In this document: positions 1 through 10,300 of the stretch, one piece after another
How the letters are laid out: the number at the start of each line of letters is the position of its first letter
Numbering within the stretch: the first letter of the stretch is position 1
NCBI GenBank assembly: GCA_965262305.1
Contig: CBDHEY010000002.1
Span: forward strand, 868,001-932,000
Origin: CBDHEY01 sp965262305
GTDB lineage: Bacteria > Pseudomonadota > Gammaproteobacteria > Pseudomonadales > Cellvibrionaceae
DNA length: 64,000 nucleotides
Direction: 5' to 3'
Translations under genes and position numbers: made by a program
Notes under the pieces: model-generated
What the model was told of the DNA's origin: nothing
Seen by the model: the letters and a program-made list of their open reading frames with translations, nothing else
The model's database searches: none

Positions 1-2
1 AC

Positions 3-2756
3 GCATCGCAAAATACCGGAACAATTTCTGTCATGGTAAACGGTGTAGATTCAGGTGATATCACTTTTGATTCGACCGGCGGTTGGGGCGGCAGTTATCA
101 AGAAAGTCGTTTATCCGTTGCCATACCGCAAGGGGCGACAGTGGCTATTGTGAATAATCCTGGCGACCTCGCAATGAATATTGATTCAGTAACATTCATA
201 TCTGGTTCAGGCGTTACTCCAGCGCCTACACCTACTCCTAGTGCCACACCAAACCCCGCTGCAACACCGACACCGCAAGGTTGTGAACCCGTTGACCCAG
301 CTGCAGATCGTGGAGAAGGGTATGTGTTTGGTATGACCAAATCCGGCTTAGTTTACCACCGTGCAACCGACGGGCACGAACCTGATTTTGCTATCCTGGG
401 AATCCAGGGAGCTGGAGCCGAGCTACCAGAAACGGGTCCATACGAATTTACGGAAGATACAACTGATAGGACGTATCTTCGTTATGAAGCGCAAGTTATC
501 GGCGTTGATCCACAACAGAGTTATACGTTGGAGCTTAGACTGCATGGTATAGGTTCTAGTGGTCAATGTATCCACGATATTACCGTGAAACCAGGTGAAG
601 GAGTGACTGAGTCTCCTTGTTTTGATGATCCAGATGGAGATGCTCCGCCACCACCGATAAAACCTTCTGTGGATTTGTTAGTTATTGACGCTGACCAGCT
701 TCAAGCTCGTTTGGTTGGTGGCACTGCTTCTGGCAAGCGTGGATTTTCACTTTACACAACTTCGAGCACTTGCACAGGAAGTTGTTTGGATATTTGGCCT
801 AGACTAACGGTTGAAGATCCCGATAAGTTTGTCGGATCTGGTGGAGTAACAGGGACATATGACACAGTTCCTGTAGAGGTGATTGCGCAAGACGACTGTG
901 GCAATGACGTTATACAAACTGTTTATCATGTTACCTATAACGGTCAACCACTTTATTTTTACGCCAACGATACTGATTCGACCTCGACCGCAGGCAGTAA
1001 CATCCCTAATTGGGATCTGGCTACTGCTGATTTGATCGAGCAGATGCCTCTCATTGATACACCTTTCGAAGCGCTACCGAGTCCCATGACAGGTGGCACT
1101 CCGGGCTCACATGGATATGTTTTTGACTTAGATGGTTCAAGTATAGCTGTGCGGGGTGGTCAGTTTTGGAACCTGCTGGTTCACCCAAGTGTATACGTAG
1201 ACGGACCAGGTGAAATACCGACGGGAGCTATAGGCAATAACGATTTGCAAATGTGGTGCTCTAAAAACCAAATACAATGGCACATGGGAGATTTAGATCC
1301 CGTAGCTAGGGGGCAATTCGAAGGCGTCGTTCCAGGTGAATGTTGGGGTGATTACTACTACTTCTTTCGTTTTGAAAGAAAAGGCCTTATAAACTTTGAT
1401 CCAGGTTCTCGATGGACATATTCAGGTTTATTTACCACAGCAGGAGATCGTGTTGATGCAAATAACTTCCCCGCCTCGCAGGGTAGACAGATATCTGCAA
1501 ATTGGGACAGGCCACGCCATCCTCACGCGCATGATGGCAGTCATGAAGGAATATTTGGGTCACAACATAACAGCGACAGACGTGGTCCTCCATTTCCAGT
1601 TTCTCTCAGCTCTGCTAATGGTATTACCGATTTAAATGTTGGCTCAGTCATTCGAATTGAAGCACTAGAAAACGGTGCCATTCAAAATTTCGTTCCTGTG
1701 TATAACTACAATTCGCCCACTTGCTGCGGCGAAGCGTTTAACTACGGCAATGTCATAACATTTGAAATTACAAAAATTGGAGGAAGTGGTGCACAGGTTT
1801 ATTCTGGTCACATTAATGCAGTTGCTGGTGATGGATTTAATTCGCCGCTAGGTGATCCTCGTTTAACCCTCGCGGGTGCTGCTGCAACCAATATGGTTTT
1901 CTCTGATGAAGGTTCGCATATTCAGCTTGAAAAAAATGCAGTGTTTACCCAACACGTTAACACCGCCACTAGTCGGGAGGTTGGTAGTTTTCTCAGTGGT
2001 CACCATGATTTCCATGGTGTACCAAGGACTCCCATAAATTCGACTGCTTTAGACACAGTAAAAATTGGCGAAGCTACCTGTGGTGGTTGTCACTTCCGAG
2101 ATGGTCGAGGTTCTATTGTCGTGGATACGCCGAAAGGTCCTCTTATTCCACCTCCTGTGTTCGGTACTGGTTTATTGACATTTTTAGAGCGAGGATCGGC
2201 TAAATTAAGTTGGGACGGAAGCAACCCGACCATCGAAGCACAAGTGGATTCTGCTTTAGTCAATGACCACAAAATTGACTTAGACAATATGCCATTCGAA
2301 GTGCAAAGAGCGCGGCAAGGCATCATCGCTTATAACACTTTTTTAAGCGTACCAAATCGTAAACCTGGCAGCATTGATATCCCTGGTGTTGCTGAGGGCC
2401 AAGTGCTCTTCCATCAAGTGGGATGCGTAGATTGTCACACCGAAAATCAACGCACAAGTTCCAATGCACCTGAATGGGCGCGTAATTTAATTCTTAGTCC
2501 ATTTACGGATATGGAACTTCACGATATTGGTACCGGTGGAGCATTCCGTACCGCGCCTCTTTGGGGATTGGGAACCAACATTGAAATGCTTGAAAGAAAT
2601 GGTCGAGACCTTTTGTTATTGCACGATGGCCGAGCTACTAGCGTTAGCCAAGCCATTGAAGCACACTCCGGTGAAGCATCTTCAGTCATGAATAACTACA
2701 ACAACTTAGGTAGTGAAGAAAAAGGTAATATCGTTAAGTTTATCGAGACTTTGTAA
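3..2756 (+). CDS. Secreted multidomain di-haem DHOR protein A (5'-truncated by window edge)
   Basis: Partial gene: the frame is open from base 3, and comparison with the three downstream paralogs shows that the start, signal peptide and beta-trefoil domain lie before the window. What remains starts inside a CBM6/35-like domain, followed by a Thr/Pro linker (about 213-280), a PF03640-like secreted repeat with a CxxxCxxxWP motif and a YNGQPLYFY motif, an unrecognised region with an HPHAHDG motif, and a C-terminal DHOR domain. The two c-type haem motifs are CGGCH at 2079-2093 and CVDCH at 2424-2438. The family signatures DGRGS, APLWGLG and LLHDGRA are visible. DHOR proteins (COG3488) resemble di-haem peroxidases. 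An extracellular or cell-surface redox role on polysaccharide is inferred, and the substrate is unknown. It is 110 bp upstream of paralog B and may be cotranscribed with it. Confidence 0.85.
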   Translation, partial: ASQNTGTISVMVNGVDSGDITFDSTGGWGGSYQESRLSVAIPQGATVAIVNNPGDLAMNIDSVTFISGSGVTPAPTPTPSATPNPAATPTPQGCEPVDPAADRGEGYVFGMTKSGLVYHRATDGHEPDFAILGIQGAGAELPETGPYEFTEDTTDRTYLRYEAQVIGVDPQQSYTLELRLHGIGSSGQCIHDITVKPGEGVTESPCFDDPDGDAPPPPIKPSVDLLVIDADQLQARLVGGTASGKRGFSLYTTSSTCTGSCLDIWPRLTVEDPDKFVGSGGVTGTYDTVPVEVIAQDDCGNDVIQTVYHVTYNGQPLYFYANDTDSTSTAGSNIPNWDLATADLIEQMPLIDTPFEALPSPMTGGTPGSHGYVFDLDGSSIAVRGGQFWNLLVHPSVYVDGPGEIPTGAIGNNDLQMWCSKNQIQWHMGDLDPVARGQFEGVVPGECWGDYYYFFRFERKGLINFDPGSRWTYSGLFTTAGDRVDANNFPASQGRQISANWDRPRHPHAHDGSHEGIFGSQHNSDRRGPPFPVSLSSANGITDLNVGSVIRIEALENGAIQNFVPVYNYNSPTCCGEAFNYGNVITFEITKIGGSGAQVYSGHINAVAGDGFNSPLGDPRLTLAGAAATNMVFSDEGSHIQLEKNAVFTQHVNTATSREVGSFLSGHHDFHGVPRTPINSTALDTVKIGEATCGGCHFRDGRGSIVVDTPKGPLIPPPVFGTGLLTFLERGSAKLSWDGSNPTIEAQVDSALVNDHKIDLDNMPFEVQRARQGIIAYNTFLSVPNRKPGSIDIPGVAEGQVLFHQVGCVDCHTENQRTSSNAPEWARNLILSPFTDMELHDIGTGGAFRTAPLWGLGTNIEMLERNGRDLLLLHDGRATSVSQAIEAHSGEASSVMNNYNNLGSEEKGNIVKFIETL

Positions 2757-2765
2757 TAAAAAGAG

Positions 2766-2790
2766 CAAAGCTCTCTTTTAGGGAGCTTTG
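2766..2790 (+). terminator. Hairpin after DHOR gene A
   Basis: A 10-bp stem (CAAAGCTCTC with GGGAGCTTTG, one G-T pair) closes a 5-base loop just after the stop codon of gene A. No T-run follows, so this may be a weak terminator or an mRNA-stabilising hairpin between genes A and B. Confidence 0.5.
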
Positions 2791-2878
2791 AAATTAATTT
2801 GTTAAGTGATTCTTTATTCATTCAAGAAGACTAATTACTCAAAAAAAGTTTAAAAATAATGTAAAAGTGGAGTTAGGT

Positions 2879-5800
2879 GTGAATCGTTTCTCTATAAAAA
2901 ATTTGTTTGCAATAGTTGCATTTTCTCAAGTCTCGACACTAGTTCAGGCGCAAGATTTATTTTTTATTCAGCACAAACCAACACAAGCAAAGATGCAAGT
3001 GTGTGCGGGCGAAAATGGCAAGCCTGTTACGAGCCGCCCAGCTAGTAATACTGGAGCCTGTGTACAGTGGGAAAGAGAAGCCAATGGTGATTTTTTCTAT
3101 TTACGCAGTGTGCATGCAGATCGATATATTAAACCAGACACGAGTGCAAATGGATCTCCAGTCTCAATTCAGCCCACTAGCTGGAAGGGGAATTGGACGC
3201 AATGGTCTTATGAAGATCGTGGTGATGGGTATGGACACATAATCAACCGAGCCACAGGAAAACTAATATTTCTAAGCGGTAAAAGTCGCGATAATATTTC
3301 ACAGCAACCTCCAGCATGGCGCGGTGATTTTACTCGCTGGCGATTTGTTTCTTTAGATAGCCCCTCGACCCCGACACCGACGGGAACGCCTACTCCGACT
3401 CTAGACCCGACTCCAGCAATTACGTTTCCTCCTGTTACGCCGTCACCAACACCGGTACCTGAGTTAACTCTTTCATGTACTAATGAAGGTACGCAAATTC
3501 CGGATCGAAATACGCCTTTTATTTTGCAATGTCGTGCGGAATATTCGTTGGAAGAGCCAACGGTTGTAGCGTTTGTTGAAAACGATTCTTTTCAACCAAT
3601 ATCAACTCAAATAGTTGATGGCGCTGTAGTAGCAAATTTTGAGCTTTTACCAAACCGAATCTGCAATGACTGCTTCTTTCAAGTTGAGGTTGTAGCAACC
3701 GCGGGGTCGCAGCGCAAAATATTTAATACGGGTTTTACTCTCATTGATGGTGGTCCCAATCCGACGCCTACCTCTTCGCCCGAGCCAACATCAACAAAAA
3801 TAGAAGGCGAAGATGCTGAGGTTTTTGGTGGTTCTTCAATCTATAGCGATGGCGCAGCATCGGGAGGCCAAGGAGTCGCATTTTTAGATGTAATAGGCCG
3901 TGGCGTTAGATTTAATAATGTTCCGCTTTCTGACTCACTTGTTGTGACTTACGCCTCTCAAAATACCGGTGTTATTTCTGTCATGCTAAATGGTGAAGAC
4001 GTTGGAGATATTGAATTTGCTTCGACAGGGGACTGGGGTGGTACTTATCAACAGGCGGCATTGCCTATTGATATTCCAGATGGTGCGACTGTTGAAATTA
4101 TCAATAATCCGGGTGATGTTGCAATGAATATCGATTTTGTAACGTTTAATTTTGGCAAGCCTGTTGATCCGGGTCCTGTTGTCCCTACACCCAGACCTAC
4201 TATTGATCCTTTTGGATGTAATTATGATCCCGCTGCTGATGATGGTGATGGATATATTTTTGGCATGACCCGTAGTGGGAAAATATATTATGTTGTCGCA
4301 TCGCAAAAAGTACTCACGGTTGGGCTTGGGACTGAAGGGCAAATTGATGGAAAACCTTTTGTTGGGCCATTTTGGTATACCGATACCCAAGGTCGTACTT
4401 ATCAACGATGGGAAACATATATAAATGAAGACGTTGATTTAAACCGAACCTATAATCTTACCTACACACGTCGTATAGCTCCAGATTTCTTTTGTAACGA
4501 CTCCGCTTCTTTGAAGCCGGGAGAAGGTGTGGTGACCGGTGAGGCCAATTGTGCTACAGAGCGAAATATCGACAGGGCACCTGAACCGGTTCACAAACCA
4601 ACTGCTAGGATAGTTTACCTAGGAGGTGATAGTGCGCGTTTAGCGGGTGGTAATCAATCCGCAAATCCTGGTCACGCATTGTACACAACTACTGGAACCT
4701 GCACGTCAGAAAGCTGCTTGGAAAACTGGCCAATGCTTACCATTCAAAAACCTGAATGGTTAAGAGACGCGGTTGGTTTGTCGGGAGATTTTGGTGTGGA
4801 ACAAAAAACAATCACCATTACTCAGGATTGTGGATCTCAACTGGATGTTACAGTTAATCAAGTGACCTACAATGGCCAGGGACTCTACTTTTATGCTGGA
4901 GATGAAACTCCCGCTTCGACAATGGGTATGGATGTACCTGGCTGGAGTTTAGCTACCGCCAATATTGAGGCTCAATTACCTCGGCTCTCAGATCCAAAAA
5001 CAGGATTACGTACACCGATTAACGGTGTAGCGCCTGGCTCTCATGGTTATACTTTTGATATCGAAGGTGACGATCTCACACTCAATCTTGGTCCTGGGAT
5101 GGAGTTTATGATGGCGTCTACCGAGTATCGAGATGGGATTGGTGATGTTATTGTTGGACCTGGAAATAATGATTTTGAATTTTGGTGTTCAACTAACCAG
5201 GTGCAATGGCACTTAAGTAATTTGGATCGGATTACTACTGCGCAATTTGCAGGAAAGATTCCCGCAGTTTGTGGCGAAACTTACGATTACTTTTTCCGTT
5301 ATGAAAAGCGGGGTTCACCGACTCTCAACGAACCGGAATACCGCTGGAGTTATTCGGGTCTGTTCACAACAGAAGGAGGGCGAATTAATCCAAAAACCCG
5401 TCCTGCTATAACTGATAAATCAGCGAATTGGATGCGTTTTAGGCACCCACATGCGCAGGATGGTCATACTGAAGTGATCCTTGATGCGCGCTCAAACAAT
5501 TCTAAGATGCGAGATTTGGTCCGATTCGAGATGAGCGTTAATGACAGTGGTTCTGGAGTGAATCTTAACCCTGGTGTCGCACCTCTTCGAATTGAAGCTT
5601 TAGAGAATGGTGCTTTCCCTGATTTTGTGCCAGTCTATAATTACAACTCAGGTTCCTGTTGTGGCGAAGCTTTTGATTATGGCAACGTCATTAGCTTTGA
5701 AATCACGGCGACAGTTGGTAACATTTCATCGCAAACCTATACCACGCATTTAAACATGATCGCTGGTAAAGGTTTTGACTCTCCCATTGGTGATCCTCGT

Positions 5801-6694
5801 TTGACTATGGCAGGCGCTGCAGCTACTAACATGGTGTTTTCATCGTTTGCCCGTGCAGAGAGAAACGCAGTATTTACGCAGCACCTAACCACATTGGAAA
5901 CTGCTGAGGACGTGGATACCTTCTTGTTTGGTCACCATTTATTTCACGGTGTCCGTATTCTTTCGCCAAATAGTAATACAAACCTTAACAGTGAAAGCCA
6001 ATATGGACGCGTGAAAATTGGAGATTTTGCTTGCGGGGATTGTCATGATCGGGATGGCAGAGGTTCAGAAGTGTTTGATACGCCAGATGGACCAAGGTTG
6101 CCGCCTCCAACCTATGGTGTTGGATTGCTTCAATGGATTGACGGTGCTGAAGTCGGGTTGACCTGGGATGGTGACGTCGCCACGGTCGAAGAACAGGTAA
6201 GCAATGCGTTAATTAACGACCATGGAGTAGATCCCGCCAGTTTACCTGAAGAAGATTTACGTCGAATTGTGGATTACACTCGCTTCTTAACAGTGCCGAA
6301 TCGTAAACCCATTGACCATCCTGATATCGATAAAGGTAACACCTTATTCTACCAAATTGGTTGTGCCGACTGTCATAAAGAAAACCAACGTACTCGAAGC
6401 GATGCGCCTGTCATGTTCCGAGATTTGGAGATATCTCCGTTCACCGACATGAAGTTACATGACATTGGCACTGGTGGTCAATTTCGGACGGCGCCGCTAT
6501 GGGGATTAGGACACAATATCGATGTGTTAAATCGCAGAGGGAATGCATTGTTATTTATGCATGACGGTCGTGCAGCATCTCTAGAGGACGCTATTTCTCA
6601 CCACGGTGGAGAAGCTCAAAGTTCTCGAGAGAGATTTGACAATTTGAGTCAGAAAAACAAGGATGCACTTGTCCAGTTTGTTCGATCATTGTAG
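2879..6694 (+). CDS. Secreted multidomain di-haem DHOR protein B, with an extra Ig-like insert
   Basis: A start at GTG 2879 is preferred over GTG 2867 because GGAG at 2869-2872 lies 6 bases before it, and paralogs C and D also use GTG. A signal peptide ends near VQA-Q. Domains in order: beta-trefoil RICIN-like lectin (about 25-160), Thr/Pro linker, an extra domain of about 100 residues with paired cysteines that paralogs C and D lack (about 195-300), CBM6/35-like domain (about 310-420), a domain opening CNYDPAADDGDGY, PF03640-like repeat (Cys pair CTSESC), unrecognised region with HPHAQDG, and DHOR. The haem motifs are CGDCH at residue 1052 and CADCH at 1162, followed by DIGTGGQFRTAPLWGLG. 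Sec export and haem attachment outside the cytoplasm are expected. The function is inferred to be a polysaccharide-targeted redox enzyme or electron carrier. Confidence 0.87.
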   Translation: MNRFSIKNLFAIVAFSQVSTLVQAQDLFFIQHKPTQAKMQVCAGENGKPVTSRPASNTGACVQWEREANGDFFYLRSVHADRYIKPDTSANGSPVSIQPTSWKGNWTQWSYEDRGDGYGHIINRATGKLIFLSGKSRDNISQQPPAWRGDFTRWRFVSLDSPSTPTPTGTPTPTLDPTPAITFPPVTPSPTPVPELTLSCTNEGTQIPDRNTPFILQCRAEYSLEEPTVVAFVENDSFQPISTQIVDGAVVANFELLPNRICNDCFFQVEVVATAGSQRKIFNTGFTLIDGGPNPTPTSSPEPTSTKIEGEDAEVFGGSSIYSDGAASGGQGVAFLDVIGRGVRFNNVPLSDSLVVTYASQNTGVISVMLNGEDVGDIEFASTGDWGGTYQQAALPIDIPDGATVEIINNPGDVAMNIDFVTFNFGKPVDPGPVVPTPRPTIDPFGCNYDPAADDGDGYIFGMTRSGKIYYVVASQKVLTVGLGTEGQIDGKPFVGPFWYTDTQGRTYQRWETYINEDVDLNRTYNLTYTRRIAPDFFCNDSASLKPGEGVVTGEANCATERNIDRAPEPVHKPTARIVYLGGDSARLAGGNQSANPGHALYTTTGTCTSESCLENWPMLTIQKPEWLRDAVGLSGDFGVEQKTITITQDCGSQLDVTVNQVTYNGQGLYFYAGDETPASTMGMDVPGWSLATANIEAQLPRLSDPKTGLRTPINGVAPGSHGYTFDIEGDDLTLNLGPGMEFMMASTEYRDGIGDVIVGPGNNDFEFWCSTNQVQWHLSNLDRITTAQFAGKIPAVCGETYDYFFRYEKRGSPTLNEPEYRWSYSGLFTTEGGRINPKTRPAITDKSANWMRFRHPHAQDGHTEVILDARSNNSKMRDLVRFEMSVNDSGSGVNLNPGVAPLRIEALENGAFPDFVPVYNYNSGSCCGEAFDYGNVISFEITATVGNISSQTYTTHLNMIAGKGFDSPIGDPRLTMAGAAATNMVFSSFARAERNAVFTQHLTTLETAEDVDTFLFGHHLFHGVRILSPNSNTNLNSESQYGRVKIGDFACGDCHDRDGRGSEVFDTPDGPRLPPPTYGVGLLQWIDGAEVGLTWDGDVATVEEQVSNALINDHGVDPASLPEEDLRRIVDYTRFLTVPNRKPIDHPDIDKGNTLFYQIGCADCHKENQRTRSDAPVMFRDLEISPFTDMKLHDIGTGGQFRTAPLWGLGHNIDVLNRRGNALLFMHDGRAASLEDAISHHGGEAQSSRERFDNLSQKNKDALVQFVRSL

Positions 6695-6722
6695 TCGATA
6701 AAACGCATAAAATTTATCCTGT

Positions 6723-6758
6723 ACTTGGTTGACTCGATGCGGTTAGGTCCAACCAAGT
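6723..6758 (+). other. 9-bp inverted repeat downstream of DHOR gene B
   Basis: ACTTGGTTG (6723-6731) is perfectly complementary to CAACCAAGT (6750-6758) across an 18-base loop, 28 bases after the stop of gene B. No immediate T-run is present. It is possibly a terminator or a regulatory hairpin. Confidence 0.4.
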
Positions 6759-6869
6759 GCAGCTTGATATGTTACTTTTTTGATTAAAATCTTCAAATTA
6801 AACTGGTGCTACCAGGCTTTATTTCGGTGCCAATTTCGTCGCTTTTTCATCAGGTTTATCTTTCAAGTT

Positions 6870-7177
6870 ACTTCGGAAATATTCAATTCCCGTCAAAAAT
6901 TTATGTTCGGCTGGGCTAAATTACTGGTTTTTTAGCTCGAACTATTCAAAAACCCACCAACTTTGATTTATGTTACCTATGTTACTTAAAAGCTTTTTTT
7001 ATAACGTGTAATTTATTTAACATATTGAAAAATAACAAAAAATTTTGATTTGCGTGATACTGTTCAAAAAAAAGATATTACCCAAGGTAACAGATTTAAG
7101 TGTTTTTCTTTTTCGAACCAGTCCTGTTAGTTCGAAAGAGAATCTAATCGCACCAATCTATTCGAACAGCGAATAAA
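6870..7177 (+). promoter_or_regulatory. Conserved motif array upstream of DHOR gene C
   Basis: The 653-bp gap before gene C holds short blocks that recur upstream of gene D in the same order and at nearly identical spacing. They are ACTTCGGAA (6870), CGAAC (6938), GTTACCTATGTTAC (6972-6985), palindromic TTACCCAAGGTAA (7078-7090), the inverted pair TTTCGAAC (7111-7118) and GTTCGAAA (7130-7137), and TATTCGAACAGCGAATA (7159-7175). The last three have dyad symmetry typical of operators. A TATATTGTTTTC stretch near 7190 is also shared. Conservation against otherwise diverged sequence suggests binding of a common regulator. No regulator gene is adjacent. The remaining leader to the start at 7348 is about 170 bases. 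Confidence 0.6.
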
Positions 7178-7347
7178 TGTGATCTCTGTATATTGTTTTC
7201 TTATAAGCGAATGTGCTTGTATAGTCTCGATTAATTTATAAAGGAAATTAAAAAAGGGCTTTTAAAGCGATACATAAATCGCTTCTCTCGTTTGCATTTA
7301 CCAACTCAGATCAGTAGAAGCAAATAAAAGATAACTGGAGAATAAAG

Positions 7348-10300
7348 GTGAATATAGTGTACTCAATAAGAAAACTGCTTGTTTTGGGTGTCGGGATTGC
7401 CGGAGTAGCATCGGCGACACAAGCGTTTGCTCAAGACATGTATTATATCGTCCACAAACCAACCAATTCGAAAATGCAGGTTTGTGCAGGAGACAATGGT
7501 AAACCAGTAACCAGTCGCCCAAATTCAAACACAGGCGATTGTGTTAAATTTGAGCTGGTTGCGATGGGTGATTACTTTCAAATTAAAAGTCTTCACGCGG
7601 ACAAAATTTTAAAGCCTGACACCAATGCCAATGCTTCGCCAATATCAATTCAGCCAAGTACTTGGAGTGGAAATTGGACTCAGTGGTCATACGATGATCG
7701 CGGTGATGGCTACGGTCATATCGTTAACCGAGGGACAGGTAAGCAGATTTTCTTAAGTGCAAAAAGTCGCGCAAATATCGAGCAGCAACCAGCTTCTTGG
7801 AAAGGCGATTTTACCCGTTGGGCTTTTGTTCCTGTCGATGGTGTAGTGGTCACGCCAACTCCTAATCCTGGTACGCCAACACCAACAATAACACCGACTG
7901 TTACACCTACTCCGACACCAACCCAGGATCCAACCAGCGGCCCTACCCCTGGAAGCACAACAGTGGAATCTGAATCTGGTGTATTAGAAGGTAATGCAGA
8001 AGCTTACGACGACGCTGGTGCATCTGGTGGTCAGGGTGTGGCTTATGTTTTTGAAATTGGCGATGGTATTTCATACACCAATGTGCAAGCAGCCGATTCT
8101 ATTAGCATTAATTATGCTTCCGAAAACGTTAACGGCAAGCTTTCAGTTTCTGTTAATGGCGCTGATGTAGGGGATATTTCTTTTGGAGGCACTGGTTCAT
8201 GGGGTGCTCCATATTCTCAAGCATCTATGAACGTTTCAGTTCCAAGCAATTCGACGGTAAGGATTTTCTTCGACGAAGGCGATTCTGCGATGAACATGGA
8301 TACGATCACTTTTACATTGAGTGGTCCAACGCCAACGCCTAGCCCAAGCATCACACCTGATCCGAATGTCACAGCTAGTCCCACGCCTACACCTTCTGCG
8401 ACACCAAATGCGTGTGATAAACCAGTAGATGTTGATCCAGTTGCAGACTTTGGTGATGGAATGACAGTAGGTTTAACTACTGATGGTATTGCATACCACA
8501 GAGAAGCTAACGGAGCGACTCGCGGGTTTGCGGTATTCGGTTTGACGGGTAATGGAGACGCACAACTAGTTACTCATACCACTCAATCTGGAGAGTCATA
8601 CCCACGGTATGAATCGCAGATTTCAGTTTCACCTGGAGGCAGTTATGAGCTTGAAATGCGTTTACAGGGTAATGAATTCCCTGGTGGTCAGTGTATTCAG
8701 TCTTGGACATTTGCTCCTGGTGAGAGTGCAACTAGCTCTAACTGTTACACTAGTGCTGGAACTGGTGAGCCAGTAGCGCCACCTGCACCTCCTTCTGCAA
8801 CATCGACACGAGTTACTAATGGCGTGACTGGAGAAGCACGTTTGGTTGGTGGTCCTGGTTCAGAAATGCCTGGTTTTGCGCTTTACACATTTGATGACGA
8901 CGTTCCGGCTCGTGGAAATCAGCCCGCAGTAAGTAATTGTTCTGGTGGTTGCGAAGATAATTGGCCGAAAGTGATTGTTGCAAACGCAGATGATTCTATT
9001 GCTGCTGGTGGCGTAACTGGTGAGTTTGGAACAATTCCTCGTGTTCGCACTGTGACTGACAGTTGTGGTAACAGTTCAGAAGTCACTGACTATCACGTGA
9101 CTTACGAAGGTAGACCTCTTTATTTCTTCGCGAGTGATACATCTGCAGGTACCACTGCAGGCGCCAATATTCCTAAGTGGGATTTGGCTGTCGCTAGCTT
9201 GATACCTCAGTTGCCATTGGTTGATCATCCTGCGCCGGCGCTAAAAAGTACCATTAATGGTATTACGCCGCGCCGTTACGGATTTGCGATAGATATTGAA
9301 GGTAGAAGAATTACTTGGCGTCCAGGCGCAAATGGAAATAATAGTGATGGTTTGATTTCTCAGTTTTCACCTTGGGGTGGAGATTATCAGCCTCGCTCTG
9401 CTAAGGACCCAGATTTACAGTTCTATTGCTCGAACAACCAAATTCAATTCCATATGGTAAAAGTTCCTGGAACACTCGCTGGTCCTTATACGACAGAAAT
9501 TCCAGCTGCATGTTATGGTAAGTTCTACTACTTCTACCGATACCGTATGTACGGTAATTGGGGTGATGATCCAGACCATAACTTCGTTTATACGGCTTTG
9601 TTTGAATATGATGAAACTAATCCAGATGATCGTATTGATCCAAGCAAACGACCAACAGTCACTTATGAGGGTGCTAACTGGCAGCGTTTCCGACATCCGC
9701 ATGCTCGTGATGGACTTCAAGAAGCTGTCTTTGATGCAACGCATAACAATTCTGAGTTAAGAGGCTTAGAACGCTACGCCACTGAGATTGTTGATGGTCC
9801 AGGCTACATGCACATTAACCCCAAAGCTTCTATTGCGCCTATGCGTTTAGAAATCTTAGAGTGGGGTGCAGGAGTTTGTGAAGGTCCTCAATATATTATT
9901 GGTGCCGAAAATGCGCCTTTCCCAATACGCCCAGACGAATTTAACTATGGACAAATTCTTACTTGGGAAGCGACATTTGGCCGTGCTGATAACCGATTCC
10001 CTGGTGGAGGAAGCATAGGCTCTCAGGTTTATAACACTTACCAACACAATACTGTTGGTCAGGGTTTCACTACTTCAACGGGTGATCCACGATTAAACCC
10101 AGCGGGTCGTGCTTCAGTTTATTTAGCCTATTCGCCTTGTAACCCATCACTAAGAGATGATCAGGATGCAGTATTTACTCAGCATTTAACATCTGTAACT
10201 AGTGCGTCAGTTGTTAACGATTTTATCTTAGGGCATCACTTGTTCCACGGTGTATCAGATGCTTACGGCGCACGAGCGGGTAGTACTGGTTTTGCAGGCG

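Noticed and set aside
3986..4405. A 139-codon frame on the minus strand within DHOR gene B
   Set aside because: It is fully antisense to a conserved CBM and linker region whose + strand reading is clearly the real protein.
7716..7958. Gly/Val-rich minus-strand frame (also at 12181-12441, 12763-12984 and 98-340)
   Set aside because: These are the antisense reading of the Thr/Pro linker repeats, giving low-complexity GVGVGV sequence.
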